A DNA stretch of 58,013 bases from a virus (IMGVR_UViG_3300032157_000010:1-58013); one strand, 5' to 3'; shown: positions 45,837-54,221, counted from the stretch's first letter. Translations and numbers: made by a program. Notes: a model not told the origin generated them from the letters alone.

Positions 45837-46549
45837 ATTTCGGCCTTCACCGCGATGGCATATTCGCGATTTTCCTTCAGCTTCACCCTCTCCACCACAT
45901 AGTCTTCCGGGAGGCAGGCCAGCACCGCATCGGCGACCGGGGGAAGGTGGAAATCGTCGAACAGGATCAGGTCACCTTCCCTCTGCCGGGGAACGATCAT
46001 CGTGATGTCGGCCTTCACCCCCTCGAATGTGTGCGCCCCGTCCACGAACGCAAAGGAGATCCGCCGCGGCGAGAGCACGAAATGGGCGTCATCACCAACC
46101 TGGGTGAAGGCGATCATGCACGCCGGCGGCAGGAACGGGCGCACATAGCCCCAGATGTTCTCGACCTGGCCATCCATCACCGAATTGCGCGGCTCGGCCG
46201 AATTGGGATCGATGATGTCGCGCGACCAGATCGAAGTGTGCGCCATGCCGGCATCCCAGCAGGCATGGGCCATGCACACCGTGGCAAAGCCCTTGGCCGT
46301 CCCACTCTCGAAGAGCATGTCCACAGAGCCCATAGCGAGCCGGTGGCGGGCGAGAGCGTAGACGACGCGGCCATGTTGCCAGTTGGGCGGATTGCGCTTC
46401 AGCGGGCACGCTAGCACCCTTGCGGCGCTCTCCAGCAATTCCCGGTCGATCGCATAGCCATAGCGGGTTTCAAGGGCATCGATGACGGGATAGGTGTTCT
46501 TTCTCTCGGCCTCGAAGGCGGCGGCGTAGGCTTCAGGCGTCCTACTCAT
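45833..46549 (-). CDS. Class I methyltransferase-like protein (Methyltransf_24 type)
   Basis: 238 residues from the ATG at 46549. FESGTAKGFATVCMAHACW has the SAM loop; FAFVDGAHTFEGVKADITMIVPRQREGDLILFDDFH is the typical DGAHxYE ... DD motif of Methyltransf_24 proteins, often linked to glycan or nucleotide-sugar genes. Eight-base overlap with the preceding gene. Confidence 0.8.
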   Translation of the reverse strand: MSRTPEAYAAAFEAERKNTYPVIDALETRYGYAIDRELLESAARVLACPLKRNPPNWQHGRVVYALARHRLAMGSVDMLFESGTAKGFATVCMAHACWDAGMAHTSIWSRDIIDPNSAEPRNSVMDGQVENIWGYVRPFLPPACMIAFTQVGDDAHFVLSPRRISFAFVDGAHTFEGVKADITMIVPRQREGDLILFDDFHLPPVADAVLACLPEDYVVERVKLKENREYAIAVKAEI

Positions 46550-46886
46550 AGCGGTGCCCTGCCTGGAAAGCCCTGGCGTCTTCGACGGCTTGCTGCAGTC
46601 TCTTCGACTGCTCCAGCGCGATGCGGCGCCGGGCGACGCCATCGGGATCGGCGCCGGCGATGATCTGGATCACCTGGTCGGCGGGGGACATTGCGTTGAA
46701 CTCGTCGCGGCGGAGTTCGTCTATTGCAGCCGGGCAAAGATGCATCGGCGAGCAGGTGCAATGCGGATAGGCGCAGACGGCGACGGCCGCCACTTCCTCG
46801 ATCTCGATTCCCTGCCGGGTCTCGGAGACTTTCGCGACAACCCTTTCCTTACGCACAAACCGTTTGAACGGACGCTTGATCGGCAT
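46542..46886 (-). CDS. Cys-containing hypothetical protein
   Basis: 114 residues from the ATG at 46886 (TGATG overlap, with AGGAGG before it). A basic start and CAYPHCTCSPMHLCP (four cysteines, two histidines) suggest a metal site; the rest is a long helix. It ends with TAG. No family recognised. Confidence 0.6.
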   Translation of the reverse strand: MPIKRPFKRFVRKERVVAKVSETRQGIEIEEVAAVAVCAYPHCTCSPMHLCPAAIDELRRDEFNAMSPADQVIQIIAGADPDGVARRRIALEQSKRLQQAVEDARAFQAGHRYE

Positions 46887-47113
46887 CACTCCACCTCCTC
46901 ATAGGTGGCGCGGAAAATGTCGTCCTTGCAGGGATAGAAGCGACCGTCCTTCGGCTCAGGCAAAATCCAATCACCCTCAGCGAGATATGCCCGCTGCTCA
47001 TGAATGGTGACCACGTAGTAGCCGCGCGCGTCACGCGAAACGCCGTCATGCGCATCCCCGCCGAACCATTGCTCAGCCTCTATGACGACCGGCTTTTTGC
47101 GAAACTTTGGCAT
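46886..47113 (-). CDS. Small conserved phage protein (KFRKKPVVIEA type)
   Basis: 75 residues from the ATG at 47113 with GGGAGGG before it. The start MPKFRKKPVVIEAEQW is a well-known phage protein N-terminus; WILPEPKDGRFYPCKDDIFRATYEEV closes it. The function of this family is unknown. Confidence 0.75.
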   Translation of the reverse strand: MPKFRKKPVVIEAEQWFGGDAHDGVSRDARGYYVVTIHEQRAYLAEGDWILPEPKDGRFYPCKDDIFRATYEEVE

Positions 47114-47124
47114 ATCTCCCTCCC

Positions 47125-47778
47125 TCAAAAACCAGGAGGAGCACCCAGCAAATCGCGCGTCCATCCCGAAAGGGAATAGGTGCCGATGCGCGAATCCTTG
47201 TCAAGCTCGATTGCCTTGCGGAAGTTCTTTACCGTCTTGGTGTTTCGCTGCCACCACGGCGCCGGCTGGCCATTTGCATAACGCTGAGTATCGATCGGCA
47301 CGCCGCACAGGATCACTTCGCGAAACCCCATGGCCTTGGCGAGCAGCACCGCCCCCCAGCCGGAGGAGCCCTTGCTCATCACATTGGGCCACCAGTGGTC
47401 AACCCATCTGTAGTTGCGGGTATTGTGGCCCAGCCATTCCGGCTTGCCCGGCGCATGCACCGTGAAATCATCGCCGAAGGCATCGCACTGCGCCGCAACC
47501 CATTTGCCAAGGTGCTCCCGGTCGAAATGCTGGCTGTAGAGCGCAAAGGCTTTCACATGGCCGGCGGCCGCGTTCACTGCAATCGTCGGAAGGTCCGGCC
47601 GCACCGCAGCCAGGGCCGCGAGGTCGTCGAACAGCGTCGCCCCGAAGCCGGCGACGACGCATGTCCCGGAATAGCGCGGGCAGCCGGGGGAAGCCTCCAG
47701 CGCCCAGCTGCTACTCTGGGGAAGCCTGACCCTGCCGTCCCAGTTTAGCTGCTGCACGTCGCGCGCGCTGTTGGGCAT
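47125..47778 (-). CDS. DUF115/MptE-like fold protein, glycan-gene neighbour
   Basis: 217 residues. The central GTCVVAGFGATLFDDLAALAAVRPDLPTIAVNAAAGHV resembles the GxGxS region of DUF115-type proteins that handle sugars or pterins, and GSSGWGAVLLAKAMGFREVILCGVPID is a match to the C-terminal part. The first 30 residues overlap the HNH gene's 3' end in another frame, so the original N-terminus may have been replaced when the HNH gene arrived. Confidence 0.5.
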   Translation of the reverse strand: MPNSARDVQQLNWDGRVRLPQSSSWALEASPGCPRYSGTCVVAGFGATLFDDLAALAAVRPDLPTIAVNAAAGHVKAFALYSQHFDREHLGKWVAAQCDAFGDDFTVHAPGKPEWLGHNTRNYRWVDHWWPNVMSKGSSGWGAVLLAKAMGFREVILCGVPIDTQRYANGQPAPWWQRNTKTVKNFRKAIELDKDSRIGTYSLSGWTRDLLGAPPGF

Positions 47779-48253
47779 TTAGCTTCTCTCGGTTCTTCTC
47801 GCGATGCTGCGCGCGGTTGCGTCGATCCCACTCGCGACGGGAAGCGTCGTAGCAGATTTTGCACTGCTTCCGGCCGTCCTTGTGCACGTGCAAATTTGGA
47901 TGCTCAAGCGGGTGGCCTTGCGGGCAATGTGTCTTGGCGAGCTGCCATTGAGCGCAACGCGGAAGCTGCTTCGCGCCCCATTTTCCGGTCGTCATGTTCT
48001 CTTGATGCGTGCACACCAGAAGATGATCCGGGTTGACGCAACGCTTCACCTCGCACTGGTGATGGATCGACATCCCCTCCGGGATCGGCCCCCGCGCGAG
48101 CTCGTAGCTGATGCGGTGCGCCCGGTTGTTGGAGCAACCATTCCAGAACTGGCCATAGCCCCGGCCATCCAGGCTCGCAGTCCAGAGCCAGCATTCATCA
48201 TCCTTGCCCTTCTGAACTTTCGCCCAGAAAAGCGCTTCTCTTTGCTCGTCCAT
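47711..48253 (-). CDS. HNH homing endonuclease with zinc ribbon
   Basis: 180 residues from the ATG at 48253, with AAGGAT before it; a longer frame upstream runs through a strong hairpin. The core is ECWLWTASLDGRGYGQFWNG, RAHRISYELARGPIPEGMSIHHQCEVKRCVNPDHLLVCTHQEN, then the zinc ribbon HCPQGHPLEHPN and CKIC. It overlaps the next gene by 68 bases. Confidence 0.9.
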   Translation of the reverse strand: MDEQREALFWAKVQKGKDDECWLWTASLDGRGYGQFWNGCSNNRAHRISYELARGPIPEGMSIHHQCEVKRCVNPDHLLVCTHQENMTTGKWGAKQLPRCAQWQLAKTHCPQGHPLEHPNLHVHKDGRKQCKICYDASRREWDRRNRAQHREKNREKLNAQQRARRAAAKLGRQGQASPE

Positions 48254-48262
48254 AAGATCATC

Positions 48263-48312
48263 CTTGCAGAAATGGATGAGGCACAGTAGTGCCCCACCCA
48301 TCCTTCTGCAAG
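48263..48312 (-). promoter_or_regulatory. Long hairpin before the HNH start
   Basis: CTTGCAGAA (48263-48271) pairs with TTCTGCAAG (48304-48312); inner stems (GGATG and GTGCC type) extend it around a 4-base loop with a bulge. The AAGG of the HNH ribosome binding site lies at the base of the stem, so the hairpin may damp HNH translation. Confidence 0.55.
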
Positions 48313-48333
48313 AAAAATACTACGGACGTGTAC

Positions 48334-48699
48334 TCATGGCAACGAATACTCAGCCGATTGGTTCCAGAGACCAGGCGTGACGTTGATGGTGGCGGAAGCG
48401 CCGACATCACCGACGATCATTACTTCATTTACGTCGCTGATGTTCAGCAGATCCTGGCTGATCGGCCGGGAATCGCTCAGCGTGTCGACGTGGTAGATCG
48501 TGATCTTGTCGCCGGGCTGGCAGGTTGCCTTGAAGCCGGCCTCAGTGAAGTAGCCGGCTGTTTCGACCACGCCGATCGCATCGGTCGTGACGTAGCGCCA
48601 TTCGCGCTGACCGTTGCCGTAGTAATCGGCCAGCCACAGGTACTTCTTGGTGCCGTAGTAGTTCGACGTGGTGTCCGTCGCTGCTGCTTTGAAAGCCAT
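48334..48699 (-). CDS. Small structural protein near the capsid
   Basis: 121 residues. Beta-rich (YLWLADYYGNGQREWRYVTTD; GDKITIYHVDTLSD; EVMIVGDVGASATINVTPG). Position after the capsid gene suggests a head decoration or stabilising protein. No family recognised. Confidence 0.65.
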   Translation of the reverse strand: MAFKAAATDTTSNYYGTKKYLWLADYYGNGQREWRYVTTDAIGVVETAGYFTEAGFKATCQPGDKITIYHVDTLSDSRPISQDLLNISDVNEVMIVGDVGASATINVTPGLWNQSAEYSLP

Positions 48700-48728
48700 G
48701 TCTGCTTTCTCCTATAGTCTTGATGATG

Positions 48729-49076
48729 TCAAGTGACGATCAGGTAGAGGGTTCTGTCGGCGCCTTGGTTGACGGGCGTTCCGCTATTCGCGGACACAAC
48801 CTGAAGCCAGCGAATCCCCTTCCAATACTCTGCGAGAGTGTGGACGGAGATATATTCGTTGGCTGCGACCGAGCCGCCCGTGCTTGGGAAATTGCCCGGC
48901 AGATCCCGGATTGGGCCGAACGTCACGCCATCGTAAGATGCGCGAAACGACAGGCCCGCACTCGTCCATGAACTGGGCATCTGAATTGCTGTCAGAACGC
49001 CCCAGCCCAGGTCAACGGGATCCGAAAGGCTCTGCCCGTTCGGAATGGTTGCCTCGATAACCTCTACTCTTGCCAT
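48729..49076 (-). CDS. Small structural protein near the capsid
   Basis: 115 residues, beta-rich (AQSLSDPVDLGWGVLTAIQMP-like strands; LSFRASYDGVTFGPIRDL; EYISVHTLAEYWKGIRWLQVVSA). The pattern of a distance-type strand set suggests a decoration protein. Transcribed with the capsid gene. Confidence 0.65.
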   Translation of the reverse strand: MARVEVIEATIPNGQSLSDPVDLGWGVLTAIQMPSSWTSAGLSFRASYDGVTFGPIRDLPGNFPSTGGSVAANEYISVHTLAEYWKGIRWLQVVSANSGTPVNQGADRTLYLIVT

Positions 49077-49092
49077 TCACTCAAACTCCAGA

Positions 49093-49980
49093 TTACGTGG
49101 TGGGGATAGCGGTCGTGTCGTTGTAGGTGAACTTGATCACCGCATCTTCGATCAGACAGGCGCCGCCCGACATCCAGTTGTTCACGAAATGCGCAGCGCG
49201 CTCGGGAACATAGTCGATCTTGGCGGAGACGCTGTCGTTCTCGGCCTTGTTCATGGCATGGGCGCCAGTGGCGTAGCCAATGGCCTGCTTGTGCCAGACA
49301 TAGCCTGCGACGCTGGACGTGCCGAAGCCGGACAGGCCGGTGTGCATCATCCAGTTGACGCCGAGCCAGGACTTCATCTTGCCGCCAGTCGGAATGCCGT
49401 TGGTGAAGATGCGGCCAGAAGCGTCCACCCAGTCCGAAGATGCGAACTGGTCGACCAGACCAAGGCGTGCCCACTGCATCGGGGTTACGACGGCGAACAC
49501 CTGGCCGTCATTGGGGACATCGAGAGCAAAGATCGACTTGACGACCGTCAGGGCGCTGGCGAAAATGTTGGCCTTGCTGGTCACATCCCAAGTCACGGAC
49601 GAGTTGGCCGTCGTGGCCAGCGCCGTCAGGATCTGGTCGTCGACCTTGCGTCCCAGCGCCCAGGCGCCGCCGCGGGCGATGACCATACGCTCGTCGATAT
49701 TGGTCTTGGCCTCATCGAGGTTGTCGACATAATCGGCGGCGTAGAAGTCTTCGAGCAGGCACTCGATCGCGGTGTGGTCCTGGTTCATCGGGGTGATGAC
49801 ACCATGACGCGCCTTGGTCGTGGCGACGCCCTTGCCAGCACGCTGGAAGGTGGTGGACTTGCCGACAATGCCGGTCTTCAGGCGCACTGCCGGGCGCAGA
49901 TAGCCGCCTTCACGCTGGAAGACGTCTTTGACGTCCGCCTCATATTGGCGGATGAATGAATTAGGGATCTGGTCAGCCAT
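49093..49980 (-). CDS. Major capsid protein
   Basis: 295 residues from the ATG at 49980, with AAGGAGG before it. ADQIPNSFIRQYEADVKDVFQREGGYLRPAVRLKTG starts a podovirus-type capsid fold, and DYVDNLDEAKTNIDERMVIARGGAWALGRKVDDQILTAL is the spine-helix region. Genes order (portal, scaffold, capsid) fits. The length is typical of HK97-fold podovirus capsids. Confidence 0.85.
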   Translation of the reverse strand: MADQIPNSFIRQYEADVKDVFQREGGYLRPAVRLKTGIVGKSTTFQRAGKGVATTKARHGVITPMNQDHTAIECLLEDFYAADYVDNLDEAKTNIDERMVIARGGAWALGRKVDDQILTALATTANSSVTWDVTSKANIFASALTVVKSIFALDVPNDGQVFAVVTPMQWARLGLVDQFASSDWVDASGRIFTNGIPTGGKMKSWLGVNWMMHTGLSGFGTSSVAGYVWHKQAIGYATGAHAMNKAENDSVSAKIDYVPERAAHFVNNWMSGGACLIEDAVIKFTYNDTTAIPTT

Positions 49981-50168
49981 CTGGCTGCCTCCTTGATGTG
50001 ATGATTGCTGTTTGGGGGGAGCCCAATTGCAGTCATCGGCGCGCAATCACCTTGGAATGGCCTGCCTTTCGGGAGGCTGGGCCAAGATCATCACGGGCTG
50101 TTCTGCGGCGGGCGGGGTACGCGGGTATGCTGGCCGGGCTTATCTTGCGACAGGGAGCGGCCGAAGAC

Positions 50169-50197
50169 TTGAAAATCGTTAGGCTGAAGCCTATAAT
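50169..50197 (+). promoter_or_regulatory. Consensus sigma70 promoter with palindrome in the spacer
   Basis: TTGAAA (50169-50174) and a perfect TATAAT (50192-50197) are 17 bases apart. The 14-bp palindrome TAGGCTGAAGCCTA (50180-50193) fills the spacer and touches the -10, an ideal operator. It points to the HNH-like gene at 50278. The rest of 49981-50277 shows no gene. Confidence 0.8.
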
Positions 50198-50277
50198 TAT
50201 GCGGTGCGGCTAGGGTAGCTCCCGAACGCCGTTCAACCATCACGGTTGCCGCACACTCATCAGATGGTCATTTCGGG

Positions 50278-50934
50278 ATGGTCGAAATGCACAGTCGAAA
50301 GTGGGTTGATCTCACTGGCCACATCTATGGCCGCCTCACAGTTCTCTGCCTTGTTCGAAAAGAGAAACACTACTCGCGCTGGCTTTGCCGTTGCGAGTGC
50401 GGCAGATATCGGACCTACGTCTCTACGAATCTGAGGCGCGGGCTCGTACGCGATTGCGGATGCAATCGGGGCGCTCTCATTTCAAAGAAAATGAAGCGTC
50501 ATGGCCTGACCAAGACACCCCTGTATGTCATTTGGACAGGGATGATGGATCGCTGCTTCAACCCCAAGAATTACTCTTTCAGCCACTACGGCGGTCGAGG
50601 CATCACCGTCTGTGAACGCTGGCAAACCTTGGACAATTTTATCAGCGACATGGGGCCGCGCCCCGAAGGCATGTCCATTGACCGCATCAACAATGACGGC
50701 CCGTATTCTCCTGAGAATTGCCGCTGGGCTACGAACAAAGAGCAAGGGCGCAATCGGAGAGACAACCGGAACGTCACTATCGACGGGCGGACGCTGACCG
50801 TAACTGGGTGGGCAGAGGTGATGGGGATTAAGTACCCCACCGTAAGGCAGCGCCTGCGGAAGGGCTGGAGCGTCGAGAAGGCTTTGACCCTTCCAGCGCA
50901 GCCGAGGCGAAAGCGGCTTCCCTCGCCAGATTGA
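50278..50934 (+). CDS. HNH-like mobile endonuclease (HYGGRGI family), paralogue of 1015
   Basis: 218 residues. Starts with WVDLTGHIYGRLTVLCLV, then CRCECG and CGC cysteine pairs, SHYGGRGITVCERW, MSIDRINNDGPYSPENCRWAT and KEQGRNRR, in the same order as the protein at 1015-1635. A C-terminal HTH (TVTGWAEVMGIKYPTVRQRL) follows. It is rightward within a leftward virion operon and has its own promoter. Its 3' end overlaps the leftward gene ending at 50828 by 107 bases. Confidence 0.75.
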   Translation: MVEMHSRKWVDLTGHIYGRLTVLCLVRKEKHYSRWLCRCECGRYRTYVSTNLRRGLVRDCGCNRGALISKKMKRHGLTKTPLYVIWTGMMDRCFNPKNYSFSHYGGRGITVCERWQTLDNFISDMGPRPEGMSIDRINNDGPYSPENCRWATNKEQGRNRRDNRNVTIDGRTLTVTGWAEVMGIKYPTVRQRLRKGWSVEKALTLPAQPRRKRLPSPD

Positions 50935-51166
50935 GTGCTATCATGTGCTTGTGCGTCTCTATGATTTCGGCGAGGCACTGCTCAAATGTGTCCCCGCGAG
51001 CCCGGCTCAATTTTATTTGCAGGGGATCGACCGGATAGCCTTGGGCGAGGATCTCCCGGTCTTCGTCGGCTAGACTTTCGAGCGCTTCGGCGACGAGGCG
51101 CTTATACTCGCCCTCGTGGGACGCGATGCAGGCCTTCACGAGGGCGTTGAACACAGACTGGTCCAT
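50828..51166 (-). CDS. Hypothetical protein between capsid and scaffold
   Basis: 112 residues. Helical (NALVKACIASHEGEYKRLVAEALESLADEDREIL). The last 35 residues lie inside the rightward HNH-like gene and are basic and low complexity, so the original C-terminus was probably near residue 78 (before the insertion point). Function unknown. Confidence 0.6.
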   Translation of the reverse strand: MDQSVFNALVKACIASHEGEYKRLVAEALESLADEDREILAQGYPVDPLQIKLSRARGDTFEQCLAEIIETHKHMIALNLAREAAFASAALEGSKPSRRSSPSAGAALRWGT

Positions 51167-51249
51167 CGGCGGGTGGTCTCCGGTCCATACGCAGGAACGC
51201 TACAACTCAAGGGAATTATGTTTTAAAAACACTATTCCTTCTGGTTGCA

Positions 51250-52161
51250 TCAGTCGTCGAGCATCGAGAACAGCCGCTGCAATTCGTCCTGCACCTTCTT
51301 GGACTTGTAGCCGTCCGAGCCGGCGGGGTGCTCGCGGTAGATCTCCTGGATGCGGGCCCGGGCGTTCTCGCGCTCGTCCTTGGTGACGAACAGGTTGGTG
51401 CCGCCGGGCTGGGCCTCGCCGCCGCGCAGGCCCAGCTTGGCCAGCGTTGCGATGAAGACGGGATGGTCGCCGAGCGGGATCTTGTGCTGGCCATAGACAA
51501 CGGTTGCGCCGAGCAGGTCGTCGATATTGGGGATCTCCAGCCTGTGAAGGAGGTCGCGGCCGGCATTCAGATGCATTTCGAGGTCTTTGCCGTATTCGCG
51601 CTTGAGCTCGGCCTCGCCGGCGCGGCGGCCTTCGGCGATCTCGTCCGCTTCCGCCTGGAATGCGGCCGCCTCCATCGCCAGATAGGTCTCGGCAAGGGCG
51701 CCGAACTCGGATTTGCGCACGCCGGCCTCGAGCGCCTTGGCCTTGAACTGGTCGAGCACGGCTTTGGTGGTCTCGGGCACCTCATAGCCCTCGGGCGCCT
51801 TGACCTCATATTCCTCCGGCTTGGACGGCACGCCGATGGCGCGGTTGAAGGAGGCGATATCTTCCGGGGTCGCATCCTTGCCCGGCAGCTTGATGCGGGT
51901 GGACAGGTCCTTGCGCTGCTTCAGGGTGACGTCGATGACGTCGTCGAAATCCTTGAAGCGCGAGGCCATGTCGCGCTTGCCCTCATCGGTGAGGGAGGCG
52001 ACCCAGTCCTTGTAGGAGGCATTCAGCGCGGCGCGGTCGAAACTGGGAGCATCGGCCGGGGCCGGGCTTGGGGCCGGATCCGCAGCGGGCGCAGGAGGAT
52101 TATCAACGTCGCCGCCAAGAGCTTCAGAAACGGGGGCAGGGGTGTCATTGAGTTCGGTCAT
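51250..52161 (-). CDS. Scaffold protein (head assembly)
   Basis: 303 residues. An acidic, Pro/Ala-rich N-terminus (20-50) and a helical body (residues 100-290) with many Glu and Lys, the build of podovirus scaffold proteins. Regions such as DIASFNRAIGVPSKPEEYEVKAPEGYE are commonly found in them. Overlaps the next gene by 1 base. Located between portal and capsid, as expected. Confidence 0.8.
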   Translation of the reverse strand: MTELNDTPAPVSEALGGDVDNPPAPAADPAPSPAPADAPSFDRAALNASYKDWVASLTDEGKRDMASRFKDFDDVIDVTLKQRKDLSTRIKLPGKDATPEDIASFNRAIGVPSKPEEYEVKAPEGYEVPETTKAVLDQFKAKALEAGVRKSEFGALAETYLAMEAAAFQAEADEIAEGRRAGEAELKREYGKDLEMHLNAGRDLLHRLEIPNIDDLLGATVVYGQHKIPLGDHPVFIATLAKLGLRGGEAQPGGTNLFVTKDERENARARIQEIYREHPAGSDGYKSKKVQDELQRLFSMLDD

Positions 52162-52502
52162 CAGTGCTGGTCCCTTGGATCGTAATCGGTCTCGGGTTTC
52201 TCAGTCTCGATCACGCGCTTACCAGAGAGACGGATGAGGATTTCGCCCCAGGCCCATCTGAGGGCCTCGTTGAACCAGAGATGCTCAGATGCAAGCATGC
52301 CTGGCATCACCGGTGGCGGGGTGAGGATGTCGGAGATGAGAGAAAGCGTTCTGGCGCCATGCGTGGTGCCGAAAGTCAATCGGAAGTCCTCATATTCATT
52401 GCGCGGCGTATAGGGGCCGTCGGGGCGGACCTCGATATCCTTGAGGTCATGCAGGAGCCCCTGCAGCTCCTGAAGGCAGCGCGCCCAATTGGCTGAGCGC
52501 AG
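52161..52502 (-). CDS. Hypothetical protein with uncertain, possibly CTG start inside the portal gene
   Basis: About 113 residues. The C-terminal 80 residues look coding (RPDGPYTPRNEYEDFRLTFGTTHGARTLSLISDI; LWFNEALRWAWGEILIRLSGK). There is no ATG, GTG or TTG in frame at a sensible place after the portal stop. A CTG at 52500-52502 has GGAGGAGGA exactly six bases before it, and the portal codons there use GGA instead of the favoured GGC, which suggests selection for that site. The start remains uncertain; upstream ATGs would overlap the portal by about 200 bases. Confidence 0.55.
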   Translation of the reverse strand: MRSANWARCLQELQGLLHDLKDIEVRPDGPYTPRNEYEDFRLTFGTTHGARTLSLISDILTPPPVMPGMLASEHLWFNEALRWAWGEILIRLSGKRVIETEKPETDYDPRDQH

Positions 52503-54219
52503 CGCCGATTCCTCCTCCAGAGATCTGATCGGCTTCGGCGAGGTTTTTGATGCCGGCTCCGACCGGGGCCGCGGACTTGGCCGCTTCCGCTGCAAAAGCG
52601 GCTTCTTGCTGTTTGGCGCGCTGTTCACGGGCAGCATCCACTTCCTGCTTGGGTTTGAGCCAGCTTTCCGGGAAGGCGCCGGCCTGGGGCAGGTCGCGCA
52701 CGATCTCGTCGGGCTCCAGATTGTCGCCGACCGCCTGGGCAAATTCGGGCGAAGCCTGCATCAACGGCATCAGCATCTCCATCGAGCGGCCGAACGAGGC
52801 CATCTCGACCTGCTTGCGCGCCTGCTGGATCGGCGAGAGATATTCGAACTGCACCCGGACATCCCGGTCGCCGACATCAGGGAAAGGCGCGATCGCGCCG
52901 GGAATGCGCGACATCACCGCGAACACCCGCTCCACCACCTTGGCGATGTAATCGGTCTCGAGCCGCCCGAACACCGGGCCGATGGTGCGCAAAAACTCTT
53001 CCTTGCGCTCCAGCACCTCGGTCGCCGTCATCTGCCGGCCGGCGACGGGAAGGTTGAAGACATGCTTGAAGAACGCCGCCTCCACCTGGTAGCGGACGGC
53101 CTGCTGCATATCCAGGCCAATGGGCATGTTCTTGCCCATTTCCAGCACCCCGATCGGCTCTCTTGCGCCGAGCTGGGCCGCCATCGCCGCCGAGAAGGTG
53201 ACATGGCCGCCGGGCCTTGTGCGAATCGGGGAATGCGCCGCGTCCGAATAGCTCCAGGTCGGCGGATCGACCGCCTTCTGGCCGGCCACCAGCAGCGTCT
53301 TGCCCATCGCCTGCAAGGTCTTGGCATCGGGCAAAGCCATCATGCCGGGCGAGCGGCCGTAGATCTCGACCGGGCTCGTGTCCCAGCGCGGCACCTGATA
53401 GGGGAATTCCTCAAAGCCGCCCTCTTCCATCACACGGGCATGGGTGACGTCGAGCCAGATCGCGCCGAACGGCTTGCCGCGGTGATCGATGCGGCCGGCC
53501 TCATAGTCGGCATTGGGCAGAGTGAGCTGGACGAAGGGGAATTCCTGGTGGCATTTGCCGGGATCGTGGATCGCCTTGACCAGATCGGGATGCAGCTTGT
53601 CCTCGCCCCAGATCCGGGCAGCTTCCCCCGGCTTGAAGGTCTCGATGCAGCCGAACCGGTTGACGACGCCTTCCTCATCCTCATCGATCGCGATGCGCGA
53701 CAGATGATAGGACCGGAAGATCAGGCCGTCCTTCTTGCGGTTGAGCCCGGTGAACATCGCGCCGGTGCCGAATACGACCAGGCTTTCATCCACCTCGCCC
53801 GAGCGCTGCACGAAGCGCGCATTGGGGGCATAGATCGCCCGGCGCATGCGCTCGGTGGTGTCGTCCAGCCAGCGCTTGACCTCATCGAGTTCGGCCAGGT
53901 CCGCATCCGACACCGTCATCCAGAACCATCTGGCGGTTTTCGGCTTGACCAGCCCGTCGATGGTGGTAGCAAGCCCTCTGGCCGCCTGGCGCGGCGCGGT
54001 ATCGTAGATCCGGCGCGAGCGGCGCTCGGCCGGCGCATGGCCGGCGGTGAAGTCCGCCTTGTTCGGGAGCAGGACGTCGCCGAGCTCCTGCCAGTAATCG
54101 TCCCAGCCCGAGCGCCTGGCTTGCATGCGCTTCCAATGGTCCAGGAAGGTCTCGGCCTTCTTCTGCTCGTCACGCGGCTGGGCGTGGCGCAGATAGGCCG
54201 CATTCACCGGGGCGTTCAT
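52447..54219 (-). CDS. Portal, head-to-tail connector protein (PF12236 type)
   Basis: 590 residues. The order KRMQARRSGWDDYWQELGDVLLPNK, RIYDTAPRQAARGLATTIDGL, GEVDESLVVFGTGAMFTGL and MTATEVLER (397-405) is the mark of the podovirus portal family PF12236. The C-terminal 60 residues are an Ala/Gln-rich helix and a Gly-rich tail. It forms the dodecameric ring at the head vertex for DNA entry and tail attachment. Confidence 0.92.
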   Translation of the reverse strand: MNAPVNAAYLRHAQPRDEQKKAETFLDHWKRMQARRSGWDDYWQELGDVLLPNKADFTAGHAPAERRSRRIYDTAPRQAARGLATTIDGLVKPKTARWFWMTVSDADLAELDEVKRWLDDTTERMRRAIYAPNARFVQRSGEVDESLVVFGTGAMFTGLNRKKDGLIFRSYHLSRIAIDEDEEGVVNRFGCIETFKPGEAARIWGEDKLHPDLVKAIHDPGKCHQEFPFVQLTLPNADYEAGRIDHRGKPFGAIWLDVTHARVMEEGGFEEFPYQVPRWDTSPVEIYGRSPGMMALPDAKTLQAMGKTLLVAGQKAVDPPTWSYSDAAHSPIRTRPGGHVTFSAAMAAQLGAREPIGVLEMGKNMPIGLDMQQAVRYQVEAAFFKHVFNLPVAGRQMTATEVLERKEEFLRTIGPVFGRLETDYIAKVVERVFAVMSRIPGAIAPFPDVGDRDVRVQFEYLSPIQQARKQVEMASFGRSMEMLMPLMQASPEFAQAVGDNLEPDEIVRDLPQAGAFPESWLKPKQEVDAAREQRAKQQEAAFAAEAAKSAAPVGAGIKNLAEADQISGGGIGAALSQLGALPSGAAGAPA

Positions 54220-54221
54220 GC

